Below, piece after piece: positions 1-9,958 of a stretch of 64,000 nucleotides of DNA; position 1 is the first letter of the stretch, and every line of letters begins with the position of its first letter. Both the position numbers and the translations under genes were made by a program. The notes under the pieces were generated by a model. It made no database searches, was not told where the DNA came from, and saw only the letters and a list, made by a program, of their open reading frames with translations. Source of the stretch: Gammaproteobacteria bacterium. GTDB taxonomy: Bacteria > Pseudomonadota > Gammaproteobacteria > Ga0077554 > Ga007554. The stretch is from NCBI GenBank assembly GCA_016191235.1, contig JACPOZ010000011.1, positions 1 through 64,000 of the forward strand, read 5' to 3'.

Positions 1-64
1 GCTCGCAGATCAGCGTGTCTTTTTCGGCAACAGTGAGGTGGTCAAGTGTGGGTAAATCATTCAT
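1..64 (-). CDS. N-terminal fragment of a probable IS66-type transposase (runs off window)
   Basis: An open frame starts at the ATG at 64 and runs off the left edge. Its first residues, MNDLPTLDHLTVAEKDTLIC, resemble the LPDL..L...EKDALI opening of IS66-family TnpC proteins. Only 21 residues are visible, so this is recognition from a short motif. No tnpA/tnpB-like ORF lies on its 5' side, where the rplU promoter begins, so it would be a tnpC-only element or a remnant. In many proteobacteria this position is taken by a divergent ispB, but the residues do not look like the start of an octaprenyl diphosphate synthase. Confidence 0.4.
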   Translation of the reverse strand, partial: MNDLPTLDHLTVAEKDTLICE

Positions 65-160
65 CGCCGAATTATCGCTTATGCCAACTATTTTTCAAAC
101 CAGAAATTGCATCGCTATTTTGGGGTACCTGAGTAGTTACGTTTGTTTTAGGATTATCGT

Positions 161-189
161 TTGACCTTTCTCCCGCCGGACGTTAGAAT
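161..189 (+). promoter_or_regulatory. Sigma-70 promoter of rplU-rpmA
   Basis: TTGACC at 161-166 and TAGAAT at 184-189 are separated by 17 bp, close to the sigma-70 consensus. The site is about 80 bp upstream of the rplU start. No other gene on this strand intervenes, so it most likely drives rplU and rpmA. Confidence 0.75.
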
Positions 190-270
190 TAGCCTTTTAT
201 CAAAGCCCGAAGGCGAAAAACCGTTTGCGCCGGGGCTTGGTTATGCACAAGAATTTGGAGAAAAGAATTT

Positions 271-585
271 ATGTACGCGGTGATTATCAGCGGCGGAAAG
301 CAGTACCGGGTTACCGAAGGCGACGTTTTGAAGGTTGAGACACTGGCGGCTGAAGAAGGTGCCTCGCTCGACTTTGACCAGGTGTTAATGGTCGCCAATG
401 GTGATGATATCAAAATCGGCACCCCTTATGTTGCTGGCGGCAAGGTAACGGCCACCGTCAAATCGCACGGGCGCGGCGAAAAGATCAAAATCGTCAAGAT
501 GCGTCGCCGCAAGCATTACCGCAACATCACCGGGCATCGCCAGAATTACACGGAATTACAGATCACCGGCATCAGCGCCGGTTAA
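271..585 (+). CDS. rplU: 50S ribosomal protein L21
   Basis: The 104-residue product has the normal L21 length and the family opening [14 protein letters not shown]. Its basic C-terminal half ([20 protein letters not shown]) binds 23S rRNA; L21 contacts L20 and domain I of the rRNA in the large subunit. A GGAGAA ribosome-binding site lies a suitable distance before the ATG. The gene leads the universal rplU-rpmA-obgE order, with rpmA following after a 41-bp gap, and a strong promoter lies just upstream. Nothing in it is unusual. Confidence 0.98.
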   Translation: MYAVIISGGKQYRVTEGDVLKVETLAAEEGASLDFDQVLMVANGDDIKIGTPYVAGGKVTATVKSHGRGEKIKIVKMRRRKHYRNITGHRQNYTELQITGISAG

Positions 586-626
586 GCTCCTAAAGTTATC
601 AAATCAGTTACTGAGGTCATACACAA

Positions 627-2122
<1,496 letters not shown>

Positions 2123-2131
2123 GCGTTGGAT

Positions 2132-5100
2132 TCAGTGCTCCTGGCCCGTTAGTAACTTTTCCTGCCACCAAAGATAGGCGACAGGGATTACGATCAATGA
2201 AAGAAAGGGGGCCGTGATCATCCCTCCAATCAAGGGTGCGGCGATTCGCTTCATCGCATCTGTTCCTATTTCCTGGCCGTACATTACGGGTAAAAGACCG
2301 GCTATGATCACGGAAACCGTCATCATCTTGGGGCGTAGTCTTAGCACCGCGCCCTGAACAATCGCCTCCTTGAGCATCTGGGCATTGGTCAGGCGCCCGG
2401 ATTCGCGGAATGATTCGATCGTCTTGTCGAGGTAGAGCAGCATCACCACGCCGAATTCCGTGGCCACGCCAGCCAGCGCGATGAACCCCACGACAACCGC
2501 CACGGAAACCGGGTATCCAAGCAGGTAAACGAACCATACACCCCCGACAAGCGAAAATGGCAGGCACAGCAGTACCAGCAGCACTTTCCCAAAATTCCTG
2601 AAATGAAGATAGAGAAGCGCACAAACCAGAAACAGCGTAATCGGGATTACCCCGTAGAGACGCTTCCGGGCATGTTCAAGATTGGCGTATTGACCTGACC
2701 AGTCGATTGCATAGCCGGGCCTGGATTTGACCGATGCTTCGATTTGGCTTTTGGCCTCTTTGACATAGCCGCCCAGGTCGCGGTTTTCGGTATTGATATA
2801 AACGTAGCCGACAAGTCTTCCATTTTCGCTCTTGATCTCGGTTGGGCCATCGTGGATGCTGATACTCGCCAAATTGCCCAGAGGAATGCTTTCCCCGTTG
2901 GGTATCGTCACCCTGCTTCCCAACAGTGCCCCGGCGGAATCCCGAAACGATCTCATGTAGCGCAGATTGATGGGAAAGCGCTCACGCCCCATGACCATCG
3001 TGGAAATATTTTTCCCGCCGACGGCGCTTTCGATGAGCTGCTCGACATCCGCAACCGTGACGCCATATCTTGCTGCCTTTTCCCGGTCAACCTCGATGTC
3101 GAGATAATGTCCTCCTTCGATACGCTCGGCAAACACGCTACGGGTTCCCGGAATGTGCCGCAACACGGCTTCAATCTCTTGCGCCAGCTCCGAAACCCCC
3201 TTTGATTCAGGCCCGGTAATCTTGATTCCCAAGGGGGTGCGAATGCCCGTGGAAAGCATGTCGATTCTCGTGCGTATGGGATAACCCCAGGAATTGGTCA
3301 GGCCGGGAAGGCTCACTTCCCGATCAAGCTTTTTGATGAAATCCTCGACGCTTTCTCCTTGCGGCCATTCACTCATGGGCTTCAGGCGGATCACCGTTTC
3401 AAACATCGACAGCGGGGCGGGATCAAGTACCGTATCCGCCTTTCCTGCCTTGCCGTAAACATGCTCAACTTCAGGCATCTGGCGAATCAGGCGATTCGTG
3501 ATCTGCAATATGTTGGCCGCTTCATCTATGGAAATACCAGGCAGGGTCGTCGGCATGTAGAGCAGATCGCCTTCATACAAGGGCGGCATGAACTCGCTCC
3601 CGATTTTGCTTGCAGACCAGAGAGCGCTCAACAATAAAACGATGACGAAGACACCCAGTGCAATTTTGTGCCTGAAGCCATAATTCAACAGCGGTTGATA
3701 CACCGCCTGCATCATTCGGTTAAGTGGATTCCGTTTTTCCTCTTTAATTTTTCCCCGGACAAAGTAACCCATCAAAACCGGCGTTAGCGTAATGGCCAGA
3801 AAGGCAGCGGCAGCCATGGCGTAGGTTTTGGTGTAGGCAAGGGGCGAGAAAAGCTTTCCTTCCTGTCCCGTGAGCACAAATACAGGAAGGAAAGAAACAG
3901 TGATAATGAGAAGCGAAAAGAACAGCGCGGGGCCGACTTCACAGGCGCTTTCCCTGACAACTTGCCAGTAATCCACTTTCTCGCCGAGGCGTTCGAGATG
4001 TTTGTGCATATTCTCGATCATCACAATCGCGGCATCGACCATCGCCCCGATCGCAATCGCAATCCCGCCCAAAGACATGATGTTGGCGCTCACCCCTTGC
4101 GCATTCATGATCGCAAAGGCAACCAGGATGCCGACGGGCAGGGTCATGATGGCAACCAGGGAAGAGCGGAGGTGCAACATAAAAATGAGACACACCAGTG
4201 CGACCACAACGGACTCTTCGATCAGTTTGTTTTGCAAGGTATTGACTGCACCCCGGATCAAACCGGAACGGTCATATGTCACGACGATTTCGACTCCGGG
4301 TAGCAATCCCGACTTGATCTCTTCGAGACGTTTTTTGACGCCCTCTATGGTATCCAGCGCATTGGCACCGTAGCGCATCACGACAATCCCGCCGACCGCC
4401 TCCCCTTCACCATCGAGGTCGGCCACGCCCCTTCTCGGTTCTGGGCCGATACTGACATGCGCGATATCCCGTAAAAAAACCGGAACGCCATTGTTGTTGA
4501 GCAAAACAGGAACGTTGCCGATATCTGCCAGTGATTTGAGATACCCTTTTTTGCGCACCATAAATTCTGAGCGCCCCATTTCGATCACTGACCCGCCACT
4601 TGCTGAGTTGCTGTCGCGCACGGCCTTCGCCACCTGTTCCAGGGTGATGCGATAGGCGGCGAGACGGTTGGGATCGATCTCTATCTGGAACTGCCGCACT
4701 ACGCCGCCAACGCTGGCCACTTCCGACACGCCTGGCAAACTTTGCAACTCGTATTTCAGGTAGTAATCCTGTATGGCGCGTAATTGATCCTGATCGTAAC
4801 GATGATTCCGATCGACAAGCGCATATTGGAAAATCCAGCCTACCCCGGATGCATCAGGCCCTAATGCCGGCAGCACACCTTGCGGGAGGCGAGGCGCAAT
4901 CTGGATCAAATATTCCAAAACTCGCGAACGCGCCCAGTAGGGATCTGTCCCATCCTTGAAAATAATGTAAATATAGGACTCGCCGTACATTGAGAAGCCG
5001 CGCACGGCCGTCGAACCGGGAATCGAGAGAAACGCTGAGGTAAGCGGGTAAGTAACCTGATCTTCGACAATATCCGGGGACTGGCCCGGATAAGCAGTTT

Positions 5101-5266
5101 TGACGATCACTTGGGTGTCAGAGAGATCAGGAATGGCATCAATCGTCATGACGCTCAACGAATAGGCACCCCATAGCGCCAATCCGAGCGAAAGAAACAG
5201 AATGAGCAGTCGGTTGCGCAGAGACCAGTCGATGACTCGTTTGATAAGGAAGCCATCATTCTGCAT
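2132..5266 (-). CDS. cusA: CusA-type heavy-metal RND efflux pump (inner-membrane subunit)
   Basis: This 1044-residue protein is a full-length HME-RND permease that uses the proton gradient to export metal ions. It shows the N-terminal signature around DAIPDLSDTQV, the two RND repeats with large periplasmic loops, and the GVATEFGVVMLLYLD segment in the second membrane half. Methionines in LLYMPTTLPG, PLSMFETVIRL and RIDMLSTGIRT correspond, by alignment from memory, to the three substrate methionines of E. coli CusA, which favours Cu(I)/Ag(I) over Zn/Co. The start overlaps the end of the adaptor gene by 11 bp. No CusC-like outer-membrane channel or CusF lies beside it. Metal choice is inferred; the family is certain. 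Confidence 0.93.
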   Translation of the reverse strand: MQNDGFLIKRVIDWSLRNRLLILFLSLGLALWGAYSLSVMTIDAIPDLSDTQVIVKTAYPGQSPDIVEDQVTYPLTSAFLSIPGSTAVRGFSMYGESYIYIIFKDGTDPYWARSRVLEYLIQIAPRLPQGVLPALGPDASGVGWIFQYALVDRNHRYDQDQLRAIQDYYLKYELQSLPGVSEVASVGGVVRQFQIEIDPNRLAAYRITLEQVAKAVRDSNSASGGSVIEMGRSEFMVRKKGYLKSLADIGNVPVLLNNNGVPVFLRDIAHVSIGPEPRRGVADLDGEGEAVGGIVVMRYGANALDTIEGVKKRLEEIKSGLLPGVEIVVTYDRSGLIRGAVNTLQNKLIEESVVVALVCLIFMLHLRSSLVAIMTLPVGILVAFAIMNAQGVSANIMSLGGIAIAIGAMVDAAIVMIENMHKHLERLGEKVDYWQVVRESACEVGPALFFSLLIITVSFLPVFVLTGQEGKLFSPLAYTKTYAMAAAAFLAITLTPVLMGYFVRGKIKEEKRNPLNRMMQAVYQPLLNYGFRHKIALGVFVIVLLLSALWSASKIGSEFMPPLYEGDLLYMPTTLPGISIDEAANILQITNRLIRQMPEVEHVYGKAGKADTVLDPAPLSMFETVIRLKPMSEWPQGESVEDFIKKLDREVSLPGLTNSWGYPIRTRIDMLSTGIRTPLGIKITGPESKGVSELAQEIEAVLRHIPGTRSVFAERIEGGHYLDIEVDREKAARYGVTVADVEQLIESAVGGKNISTMVMGRERFPINLRYMRSFRDSAGALLGSRVTIPNGESIPLGNLASISIHDGPTEIKSENGRLVGYVYINTENRDLGGYVKEAKSQIEASVKSRPGYAIDWSGQYANLEHARKRLYGVIPITLFLVCALLYLHFRNFGKVLLVLLCLPFSLVGGVWFVYLLGYPVSVAVVVGFIALAGVATEFGVVMLLYLDKTIESFRESGRLTNAQMLKEAIVQGAVLRLRPKMMTVSVIIAGLLPVMYGQEIGTDAMKRIAAPLIGGMITAPFLSLIVIPVAYLWWQEKLLTGQEH

Positions 5267-6563
5267 CGTGCGTCCCTGACCTCATACGTTCAGCGGCGGC
5301 ACTCATGGATGCCGCCGAGTCAAGCAGAAACTGGCCGTTGACCGCGACTTCAGCGCCTTCAAGCAGGCCACCGACGATTTCGATCCACTCGCCGTTTTCG
5401 ATGCCAGTTTCTATGTGGGCGGGCAGGAAATGGCCGTCGCCCCGCGACAGCATAACTCTGTCTCCATCGCCGCCACGCAGCACTGCCGAGCGTGGCAACA
5501 CGAGTGCCGCGCGGGGCTGGGCGTGGATGGTCACGTCAACAAAGCTGCCGGGGCGCAGACGTAGCTTGGCGTTATTGATCGCAACTCTGGCGTTGACCTT
5601 GTTGTTGTCGGCGATGGGATTGATAAAGTCGAGCCGGGTGTTGATGCTCTGCCCGCCAGCGGCGGCAATGGTGACCTCATCGCCGCTTTTTACCCGGCCT
5701 GCCTGGTCTGGATAGAGTGTGATATCAACCCATACCCTGGCGACATTGGCCAGCGTAAACAGTGTGGCGGCAGGTTCGACGAAGCTGCCCTCCCTTGCAT
5801 TGATCTGCGTCACCACGCCAGAGTGTGCGGCCAGAATCTTCACCACCTCAACGGCCTGTTTGTCATCTTCGAGTTGGCGCACGGTTTCGATGCCGATATC
5901 CTCGTGGAGGAACCTCGTCCTCTCCCTGGAGAGTTCCTGTAGCAGGTCCATCACATACTCATTTTCCTGCAATGAAACGTTGCCCATGGTTTGCAGAATC
6001 TGGTTGCGCCGCGCCATGAACCTTAAATACTCTTTCTGGCGCATGATCAGATCGGGAGAGTAGAACTCGTAGATCACCTGCCCCTTCTCGATACGCTGTC
6101 CGACAGAATGGATGTGGACCTTTTTGATCCAGCCCTCATATTTGCTGTGGACGTTATAGAGCGTCCCTGCGTCAACCGTGACATTGCCGTAGACCAGGAT
6201 CTCCTCGCTGAGGGTGGTTTTTTTTATGCTGGCCAATCTGACGCCGAGCTTCTGGAGGGTGGTGCTATCGACACGGATGCCGTGGTCATGGTTTGCGTGG
6301 TTCTGCGACTCCACCAGCTCCATGCCGCAAATCGGGCAGGTCCCAGGGTGGTCCTGCATGATCTCAGGATGCATCGGGCAGACGAAGATTTTTTCCTGTG
6401 CGGTTTTGTTGAGGCCAGGCAAGACCAGCGCACTGATGGCGGGCGCTGTGGTTGCTGTGGTTGCGGTGTCGTACCATGAAATGGAGAGATGCTGACTGAT
6501 AAAATAGGAAGCAAAAATGACGATGCCCAATAGCGCGATGCCAGCCGCTTTTTTCTTCGTCAT
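5256..6563 (-). CDS. cusB: CusB-type periplasmic adaptor with N-terminal metal-binding motif
   Basis: The 435-residue product is the membrane-fusion partner of the downstream pump. An N-terminal membrane anchor (about 8-24) is followed by a small heavy-metal-binding domain, with CPMHPEI at 62-68 and CPICGMEL at 76-83. The hairpin, lipoyl-like and beta-barrel regions of a periplasmic adaptor come next (VTVDAGTLYNVHSKYEGWIKK in part, then VTQINAREGSFVEPAATLF). The CPMHPEI/CPICGMEL domain is common on adaptors of copper and silver pumps and supports that substrate. The gene lies directly downstream of copper-enzyme genes on the same strand, separated from nirK by a terminator-like hairpin, and is translationally linked to cusA. 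Confidence 0.92.
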   Translation of the reverse strand: MTKKKAAGIALLGIVIFASYFISQHLSISWYDTATTATTAPAISALVLPGLNKTAQEKIFVCPMHPEIMQDHPGTCPICGMELVESQNHANHDHGIRVDSTTLQKLGVRLASIKKTTLSEEILVYGNVTVDAGTLYNVHSKYEGWIKKVHIHSVGQRIEKGQVIYEFYSPDLIMRQKEYLRFMARRNQILQTMGNVSLQENEYVMDLLQELSRERTRFLHEDIGIETVRQLEDDKQAVEVVKILAAHSGVVTQINAREGSFVEPAATLFTLANVARVWVDITLYPDQAGRVKSGDEVTIAAAGGQSINTRLDFINPIADNNKVNARVAINNAKLRLRPGSFVDVTIHAQPRAALVLPRSAVLRGGDGDRVMLSRGDGHFLPAHIETGIENGEWIEIVGGLLEGAEVAVNGQFLLDSAASMSAAAERMRSGTHDAE

Positions 6564-6589
6564 GTGTGTCGTCCGATGTGGCTAAAGGG

Positions 6590-6618
6590 GGTAAAAAGAA
6601 GGGAGGCCAACGCCTCCC
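6590..6618 (-). terminator. Terminator or attenuator between nirK and cusB
   Basis: GGGAGGC (6601-6607) and GCCTCCC (6612-6618) form a seven-pair stem with a four-base loop. Read on the minus strand it is followed by a T-rich run (CTTCTTTTTA). It lies just after the nirK stop and before the cusB start, so it ends most nirK transcripts or attenuates read-through into the efflux genes. Confidence 0.75.
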
Positions 6619-6636
6619 TTTAACACTACAACAACT

Positions 6637-7581
6637 TTACTTGATCAGGATCTGTTCGCCACGGCCTTTTTTAGGATCAGCATCAGGCTTGTTCATCAGA
6701 ACGGTGATGGCGCCGCGCAGTGCTGCACCCATCGCATGGTCAACGATTGCAACATTAGTTGCACGGTCGGCAGGTGACACAATGTCAAAGGTGCTGCCTT
6801 CCGCTACCGCTACGTTGTAGGTTTGAATTCCGTACAGCGTATTTTTCGGATTGCCGTTGATGTAGACACGATCCCAGATTCCTGCAATTGGATGCAGGGC
6901 AACCGGATTGTTGATGTTCGCATTGACGAAGAAGATACGGACACGCTCACCTGGCTTGGCTTCCAGTACCTGAGTTGCATTTGGCTCATGCACAGGGTCG
7001 TAATGGAACAGCTTGCCGTTGATAAGAGAACCTTTCCACTCTGCGTTTTCAAGCAGGGCAGGGACGTTCTCGGTGTTGGGGAAGTATTGCTGCTGAATCA
7101 GGACATATTCACGGTCAGCCTTGGGATAGTTCTTTTTATCCTTGGGTTCGACGATGATCATTCCGTACATGCCCTTGGCGATATGTTGAACCATTGGGCC
7201 TGCGCCGCAGTGGTACATGAATACACCCGGAACCTTGGCTTCAAACTTGAAGTGTTTGCTTTGGCCAGGCTTGACTTCGCCGAATTCGTTCAGCACGTCA
7301 ACCTGCGCCGCATGGAAATCCATGGCGTGCGAGTTTTTGTTTTCGGCTGGATTGATCAGCGTGAAATCAACAATGTCGCCCTCTTCAACGCGAACAGGCT
7401 TGCCAGGAATGGAGCCATCAAAGGTCCAGGCTGCCATCGTCACATCGCCCTTGTTGTTTACGGCCAGTTCAACTTCCTTGGCAGTCATGGTGACTTCAAC
7501 GGTTTTTGCTGAAGCCTGCTGTGCCGACATCAGCGCAGCGGCCGTCATTACAGCAATTGTTGCCTTTTTAAATAAATGCAT
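6637..7581 (-). CDS. nirK: Copper-containing nitrite reductase (NirK/AniA type)
   Basis: A 314-residue periplasmic enzyme reducing nitrite to nitric oxide. A signal peptide ends near AQQASA (about 25). Type 1 copper ligands are visible as His85, Cys125, His133 and Met138; type 2 ligands as His90, His124 and His282; the catalytic pair is Asp88 (AMDFHA) and His230 (ALHPIAG). All key positions are therefore present. The start at 7581 was chosen because an AGGAGGGG ribosome-binding site precedes it and the signal peptide begins there; the longer frame to 7629 adds residues ahead of the signal peptide. It is the last gene of an ncgABC-nirK-like unit and probably under NsrR control. Confidence 0.93.
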   Translation of the reverse strand: MHLFKKATIAVMTAAALMSAQQASAKTVEVTMTAKEVELAVNNKGDVTMAAWTFDGSIPGKPVRVEEGDIVDFTLINPAENKNSHAMDFHAAQVDVLNEFGEVKPGQSKHFKFEAKVPGVFMYHCGAGPMVQHIAKGMYGMIIVEPKDKKNYPKADREYVLIQQQYFPNTENVPALLENAEWKGSLINGKLFHYDPVHEPNATQVLEAKPGERVRIFFVNANINNPVALHPIAGIWDRVYINGNPKNTLYGIQTYNVAVAEGSTFDIVSPADRATNVAIVDHAMGAALRGAITVLMNKPDADPKKGRGEQILIK

Positions 7582-7656
7582 CGGTATTCCCCTCCTAAAA
7601 AAGTTAACCACAAACAACCTCTCCTCCATACAGGTTACTTCTCCCTGCTACTACCA

Positions 7657-8010
7657 TCAGGATCCGAATTTGCACTTGCACAATATGCGCAAATGCTGCA
7701 CCAGATCCTTGATCTCTTCATCACTCAAGGTGTCACCCCAGGGCGGCATCAATATCGATTTATCAATGGCGGGGCCGCCCTCCTTGATGGCTTTGAACAG
7801 CGTCTCATCCGAGCGGCCTGACATGGACTTGACGTCGGTATGATCGCGCGGGACGACCGACATGTCGCGGATGTTCACGCCGTTGCCGTCTCCTCGCAGG
7901 CCGTGGCACTGGACGCAATAGGCCTTGTAGTTGTCGGCGGCGCTCTCTTTGGCTTGGGCTTGCAGCGAAAGAACTGTTAATAGAAGCACCAGCCAGGATT
8001 TAGTTGGCAT
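7657..8010 (-). CDS. ncgC: Small monohaem c-type cytochrome (NcgC-like)
   Basis: The 117-residue secreted protein has a signal peptide (MPTKSWLVLLLTVLSLQAQA) and one haem-binding motif, CVQCH at 32-36. A class I cytochrome c fold follows, with a likely axial methionine in SILMPPWGD. The C-terminus, ILCKCKFGS, carries two extra cysteines. The ATG at 8010 is preferred over the longer frame to 8067 because it begins the signal peptide. It overlaps the end of the upstream cytochrome gene by 34 bp in another frame, which suggests translational coupling. By position it equals ncgC of Nitrosomonas, where ncgABC supports NirK and tolerance of nitrite or NO. It probably passes electrons in the periplasm; the exact partner is not shown by the sequence. 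Confidence 0.82.
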   Translation of the reverse strand: MPTKSWLVLLLTVLSLQAQAKESAADNYKAYCVQCHGLRGDGNGVNIRDMSVVPRDHTDVKSMSGRSDETLFKAIKEGGPAIDKSILMPPWGDTLSDEEIKDLVQHLRILCKCKFGS

Positions 8011-8519
8011 TTGTCTGGCCCAGAGAAACCACCATATTCTGGCTCGATCAGGTGGCAGGCCATGCAACCCAGGAATTTGTTGAAAGTCATTTCGCCCATC
8101 TGTTTTGAAATCGTAACGGACTCGATTTTTTCCTTGGCAATTAGCGCATCATGCGGCTTCATCTGCATCAACTCGGCGGCAACCGCAGTGGCATCGTCCT
8201 TGGAGAGGGTGACGTGATTCGTGAGCGTCGCAGAGTCGATCTCATCACCCTTTGCGCCAGCCTTGATATGGTTGCCGTAATAGATTCCCGTTGGGCGGAT
8301 CCGTTGTGGTTTTTGCAGCCACGATACCAGCCACTCCTGGCGATATTTGTTGCCGGCGTAAAAGAGCGCCGGCCCCTTTTGTTCAAAGGCATCTTTCAAG
8401 GTCTGCGCCGCTGGCCCTGTCATGTTGTGACAGGAGACACACTCCTTCTGGAGTATTCCGCCTTCGGCGAAGGCGGCTCCAGAGAAGCTGAGCAGGGCTG
8501 CAACAATAATTCGCTTCAT
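7977..8519 (-). CDS. ncgB: Dihaem c-type cytochrome (NcgB-like)
   Basis: The product has 180 residues with a signal peptide (MKRIIVAALLSFSGAAFA) and two CxxCH haem sites: CVSCH at 27-31 and CMACH at 152-156. The long spacing between them suggests two small haem domains joined by a helical linker. It begins 2 bp after the multicopper oxidase stop and overlaps the next cytochrome gene, so the four genes form one transcription unit. The order oxidase, dihaem cytochrome, monohaem cytochrome, nirK matches ncgABC-nirK. Electron transfer between the copper oxidase and NirK is inferred from that context. Confidence 0.83.
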   Translation of the reverse strand: MKRIIVAALLSFSGAAFAEGGILQKECVSCHNMTGPAAQTLKDAFEQKGPALFYAGNKYRQEWLVSWLQKPQRIRPTGIYYGNHIKAGAKGDEIDSATLTNHVTLSKDDATAVAAELMQMKPHDALIAKEKIESVTISKQMGEMTFNKFLGCMACHLIEPEYGGFSGPDKCQLNPGWCFY

Positions 8520-8521
8520 CT

Positions 8522-9577
8522 TTATCTCCGCTTTCTTGCCTGCTCGACAGGTTTGCCCATGAAGGGGACGCTATTGAAGAGTCCGTAGCCCTGTGTCAGC
8601 GATACGCTGTAGAAGAAGTTGGGGTCGTACACCTTATCTTTCCAGGCATACCAGTCATCCATTTTCACCCCTTCATATTCGAAAACGGTCATCGGTCCGC
8701 CCATCATGGCGCCGTTGTTGGTCATGTGTTTGTCGACATGGTCGTGCATCACGAAATAGCCGGGATTGTTCATCTCCACGATCACGTCGTAACGCTCGCC
8801 GGGACCTACCGGAACAGTGTCTACGTAGTAGGGGTTGGCGAGTGGATAGCCGTCTTTGTGGGTGACGAGCATGTCGTGGCCGTGCATGTGCATCATGTGG
8901 GTCTCGTCGCCCGCGCCATACATGCGCATTCTCAGGACATCGCCCTTCTTGACCCGGATCGGTTGGGTGTAGGGGAAGGATTTGGCGTTCACCGAAAAGT
9001 AGTCGGCCACATCCTGCGGCATTCCGCCCTTGCCATAGCTGTTGGCGTATTGCGATTCCCAGGTGCTCATCATCAGGATGGAGTCCTTGGTCACCCGCTT
9101 TTCGAGGGCGCCCGGCTCTTTGGGATCGACGACCAGCGGACCCCACATGCCACGTGTCGCCACATGCTCCCAGACATTGACATGGCAGTGGTACCAGAGG
9201 CTGCCGGGGCGGTCGACGTTGAATTTATAGGTGAAGGATTCGCCGGGCTGTATCGCTTCTTTCTGCGATACCCCTGGAACACCATCCATGTGCCAGGTGT
9301 TGATCTGGTTGATACCGTGCCAGTGGATGGTGTGGGGGAGTGTGGTGTTGTTGGTTACATGGACGGTTACATCGTCGCCTTCCTTGACGTGGATCAAAGG
9401 GCCAGGGACCTGTCCGTTGAAAGCGAATACCTTGTTGGTGAAGCCCGGAGCCACATCAATCGAAACTTCGTCGATGGTCATGCTGAATTCGCGCTTCTCG
9501 GCCCAGCTCATTGCTGGCAAGATTAAGAACAGGAAGAAGACCATTACTTTCCGAATCGGCACAGTAAAGTTTTTCAT
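8522..9577 (-). CDS. ncgA: Two-domain multicopper oxidase (NcgA/blue copper oxidase type)
   Basis: The 351-residue periplasmic protein has a signal peptide (cut near MSWAEKRE). Domain 1 holds HTIHWHG (82-88), YHCH (129-132), His138 and Met144, which give a type 1 copper site plus trinuclear ligands. Domain 2 has MMHMHGHD (228-235) and MHDHVDKH (277-284), where the cysteine of a type 1 site is replaced by Asp279. This is the layout of type C two-domain laccases, such as the Nitrosomonas enzyme, in which the electron-accepting copper is in domain 1. It heads the ncg-nirK operon. A GAGGGG ribosome-binding site precedes the ATG, which overlaps the stop of a short upstream ORF. Confidence 0.9.
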   Translation of the reverse strand: MKNFTVPIRKVMVFFLFLILPAMSWAEKREFSMTIDEVSIDVAPGFTNKVFAFNGQVPGPLIHVKEGDDVTVHVTNNTTLPHTIHWHGINQINTWHMDGVPGVSQKEAIQPGESFTYKFNVDRPGSLWYHCHVNVWEHVATRGMWGPLVVDPKEPGALEKRVTKDSILMMSTWESQYANSYGKGGMPQDVADYFSVNAKSFPYTQPIRVKKGDVLRMRMYGAGDETHMMHMHGHDMLVTHKDGYPLANPYYVDTVPVGPGERYDVIVEMNNPGYFVMHDHVDKHMTNNGAMMGGPMTVFEYEGVKMDDWYAWKDKVYDPNFFYSVSLTQGYGLFNSVPFMGKPVEQARKRR

Positions 9578-9678
9578 ATCAGCCCCTCAATGGTCAGATT
9601 GAATTCGCGCTTCCCTGCCCCCGCGCAAGACAATAAAAACAACAAGATACGTTTATTTTGTGTGGTTACTGCACGCAT
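9574..9678 (-). CDS. Short ORF upstream of ncgA, resembling the NcgA N-terminus
   Basis: A 34-codon frame starts at ATG 9678 behind a GGAGA-type site and ends at TGA 9574-9576, which overlaps the ncgA ATG (ATGA). Its product begins MRAVTTQNKRILLLFLLSC, like a signal peptide, and ends KREFNLTIEGLI. The mature start of NcgA reads KREFSMTIDEVSI. The DNA agrees too: TGAATTCGCGCTTC occurs on the plus strand at about 9484 and again near 9600. It is either a decayed second copy of an ncgA 5' end or a leader peptide coupled to ncgA translation. No experiment supports expression. Confidence 0.5.
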   Translation of the reverse strand: MRAVTTQNKRILLFLLSCAGAGKREFNLTIEGLI

Positions 9679-9731
9679 TTTGATGGGTCTCCATGCAAGC
9701 AAATCGCGGTACTACACCGGAAAAGGCCCTT

Positions 9732-9780
9732 AATATGCATTTACAATATACATTAATAACATCCATTGTCAATACATGTT
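9732..9780. promoter_or_regulatory. Two tandem candidate NsrR operators
   Basis: The known NsrR site is a 23-bp palindrome made of two AANATGCATTT half-sites. AATATGCATTT at 9732-9742 is a perfect half-site, followed by a weak second half (to 9754). A second 23-bp site spans 9758-9780: it starts AACATCCATT, ends AATACATGTT, and is a near-perfect palindrome with R/Y changes. Both lie between ncgA and nsrR and would let NsrR repress the ncg-nirK operon until NO damages its iron-sulphur cluster. Confidence 0.6.
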
Positions 9781-9861
9781 ATGTGGCTTGTCCGGTTCTT
9801 TGTGTAGCTATTCGTCAAGTGAAGCTATAGAATTTTGCGTGAGGTGGGATGCGCATCCGTT

Positions 9862-9958
9862 ATGCAGTTAACTGCTATCGGATAATCATGATCTGCATAC
9901 CGATTATTCTTTGCGAGTACTGATGTACCTTGGCGTGCATGCAGATAGAAAAGCGGAC
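9862..9958 (+). pseudogene. Truncated second copy of the nsrR 5' end
   Basis: ATGCAGTTAACT at 9862 matches the start of nsrR (MQLT). After an unrelated stretch of about 19 nt, which shifts the frame and brings a stop, the frame from 9893 reads HTDYSLRVLMYLGVHADRK. The intact gene reads YTDYSLRVLIYLGIHKDEK. Similarity stops at about 9958, where AGAACCTGTTC (9961-9971) begins; the same 11 bases end two of the dispersed repeat elements. It is a broken, truncated Rrf2-type regulator copy. Confidence 0.7.
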
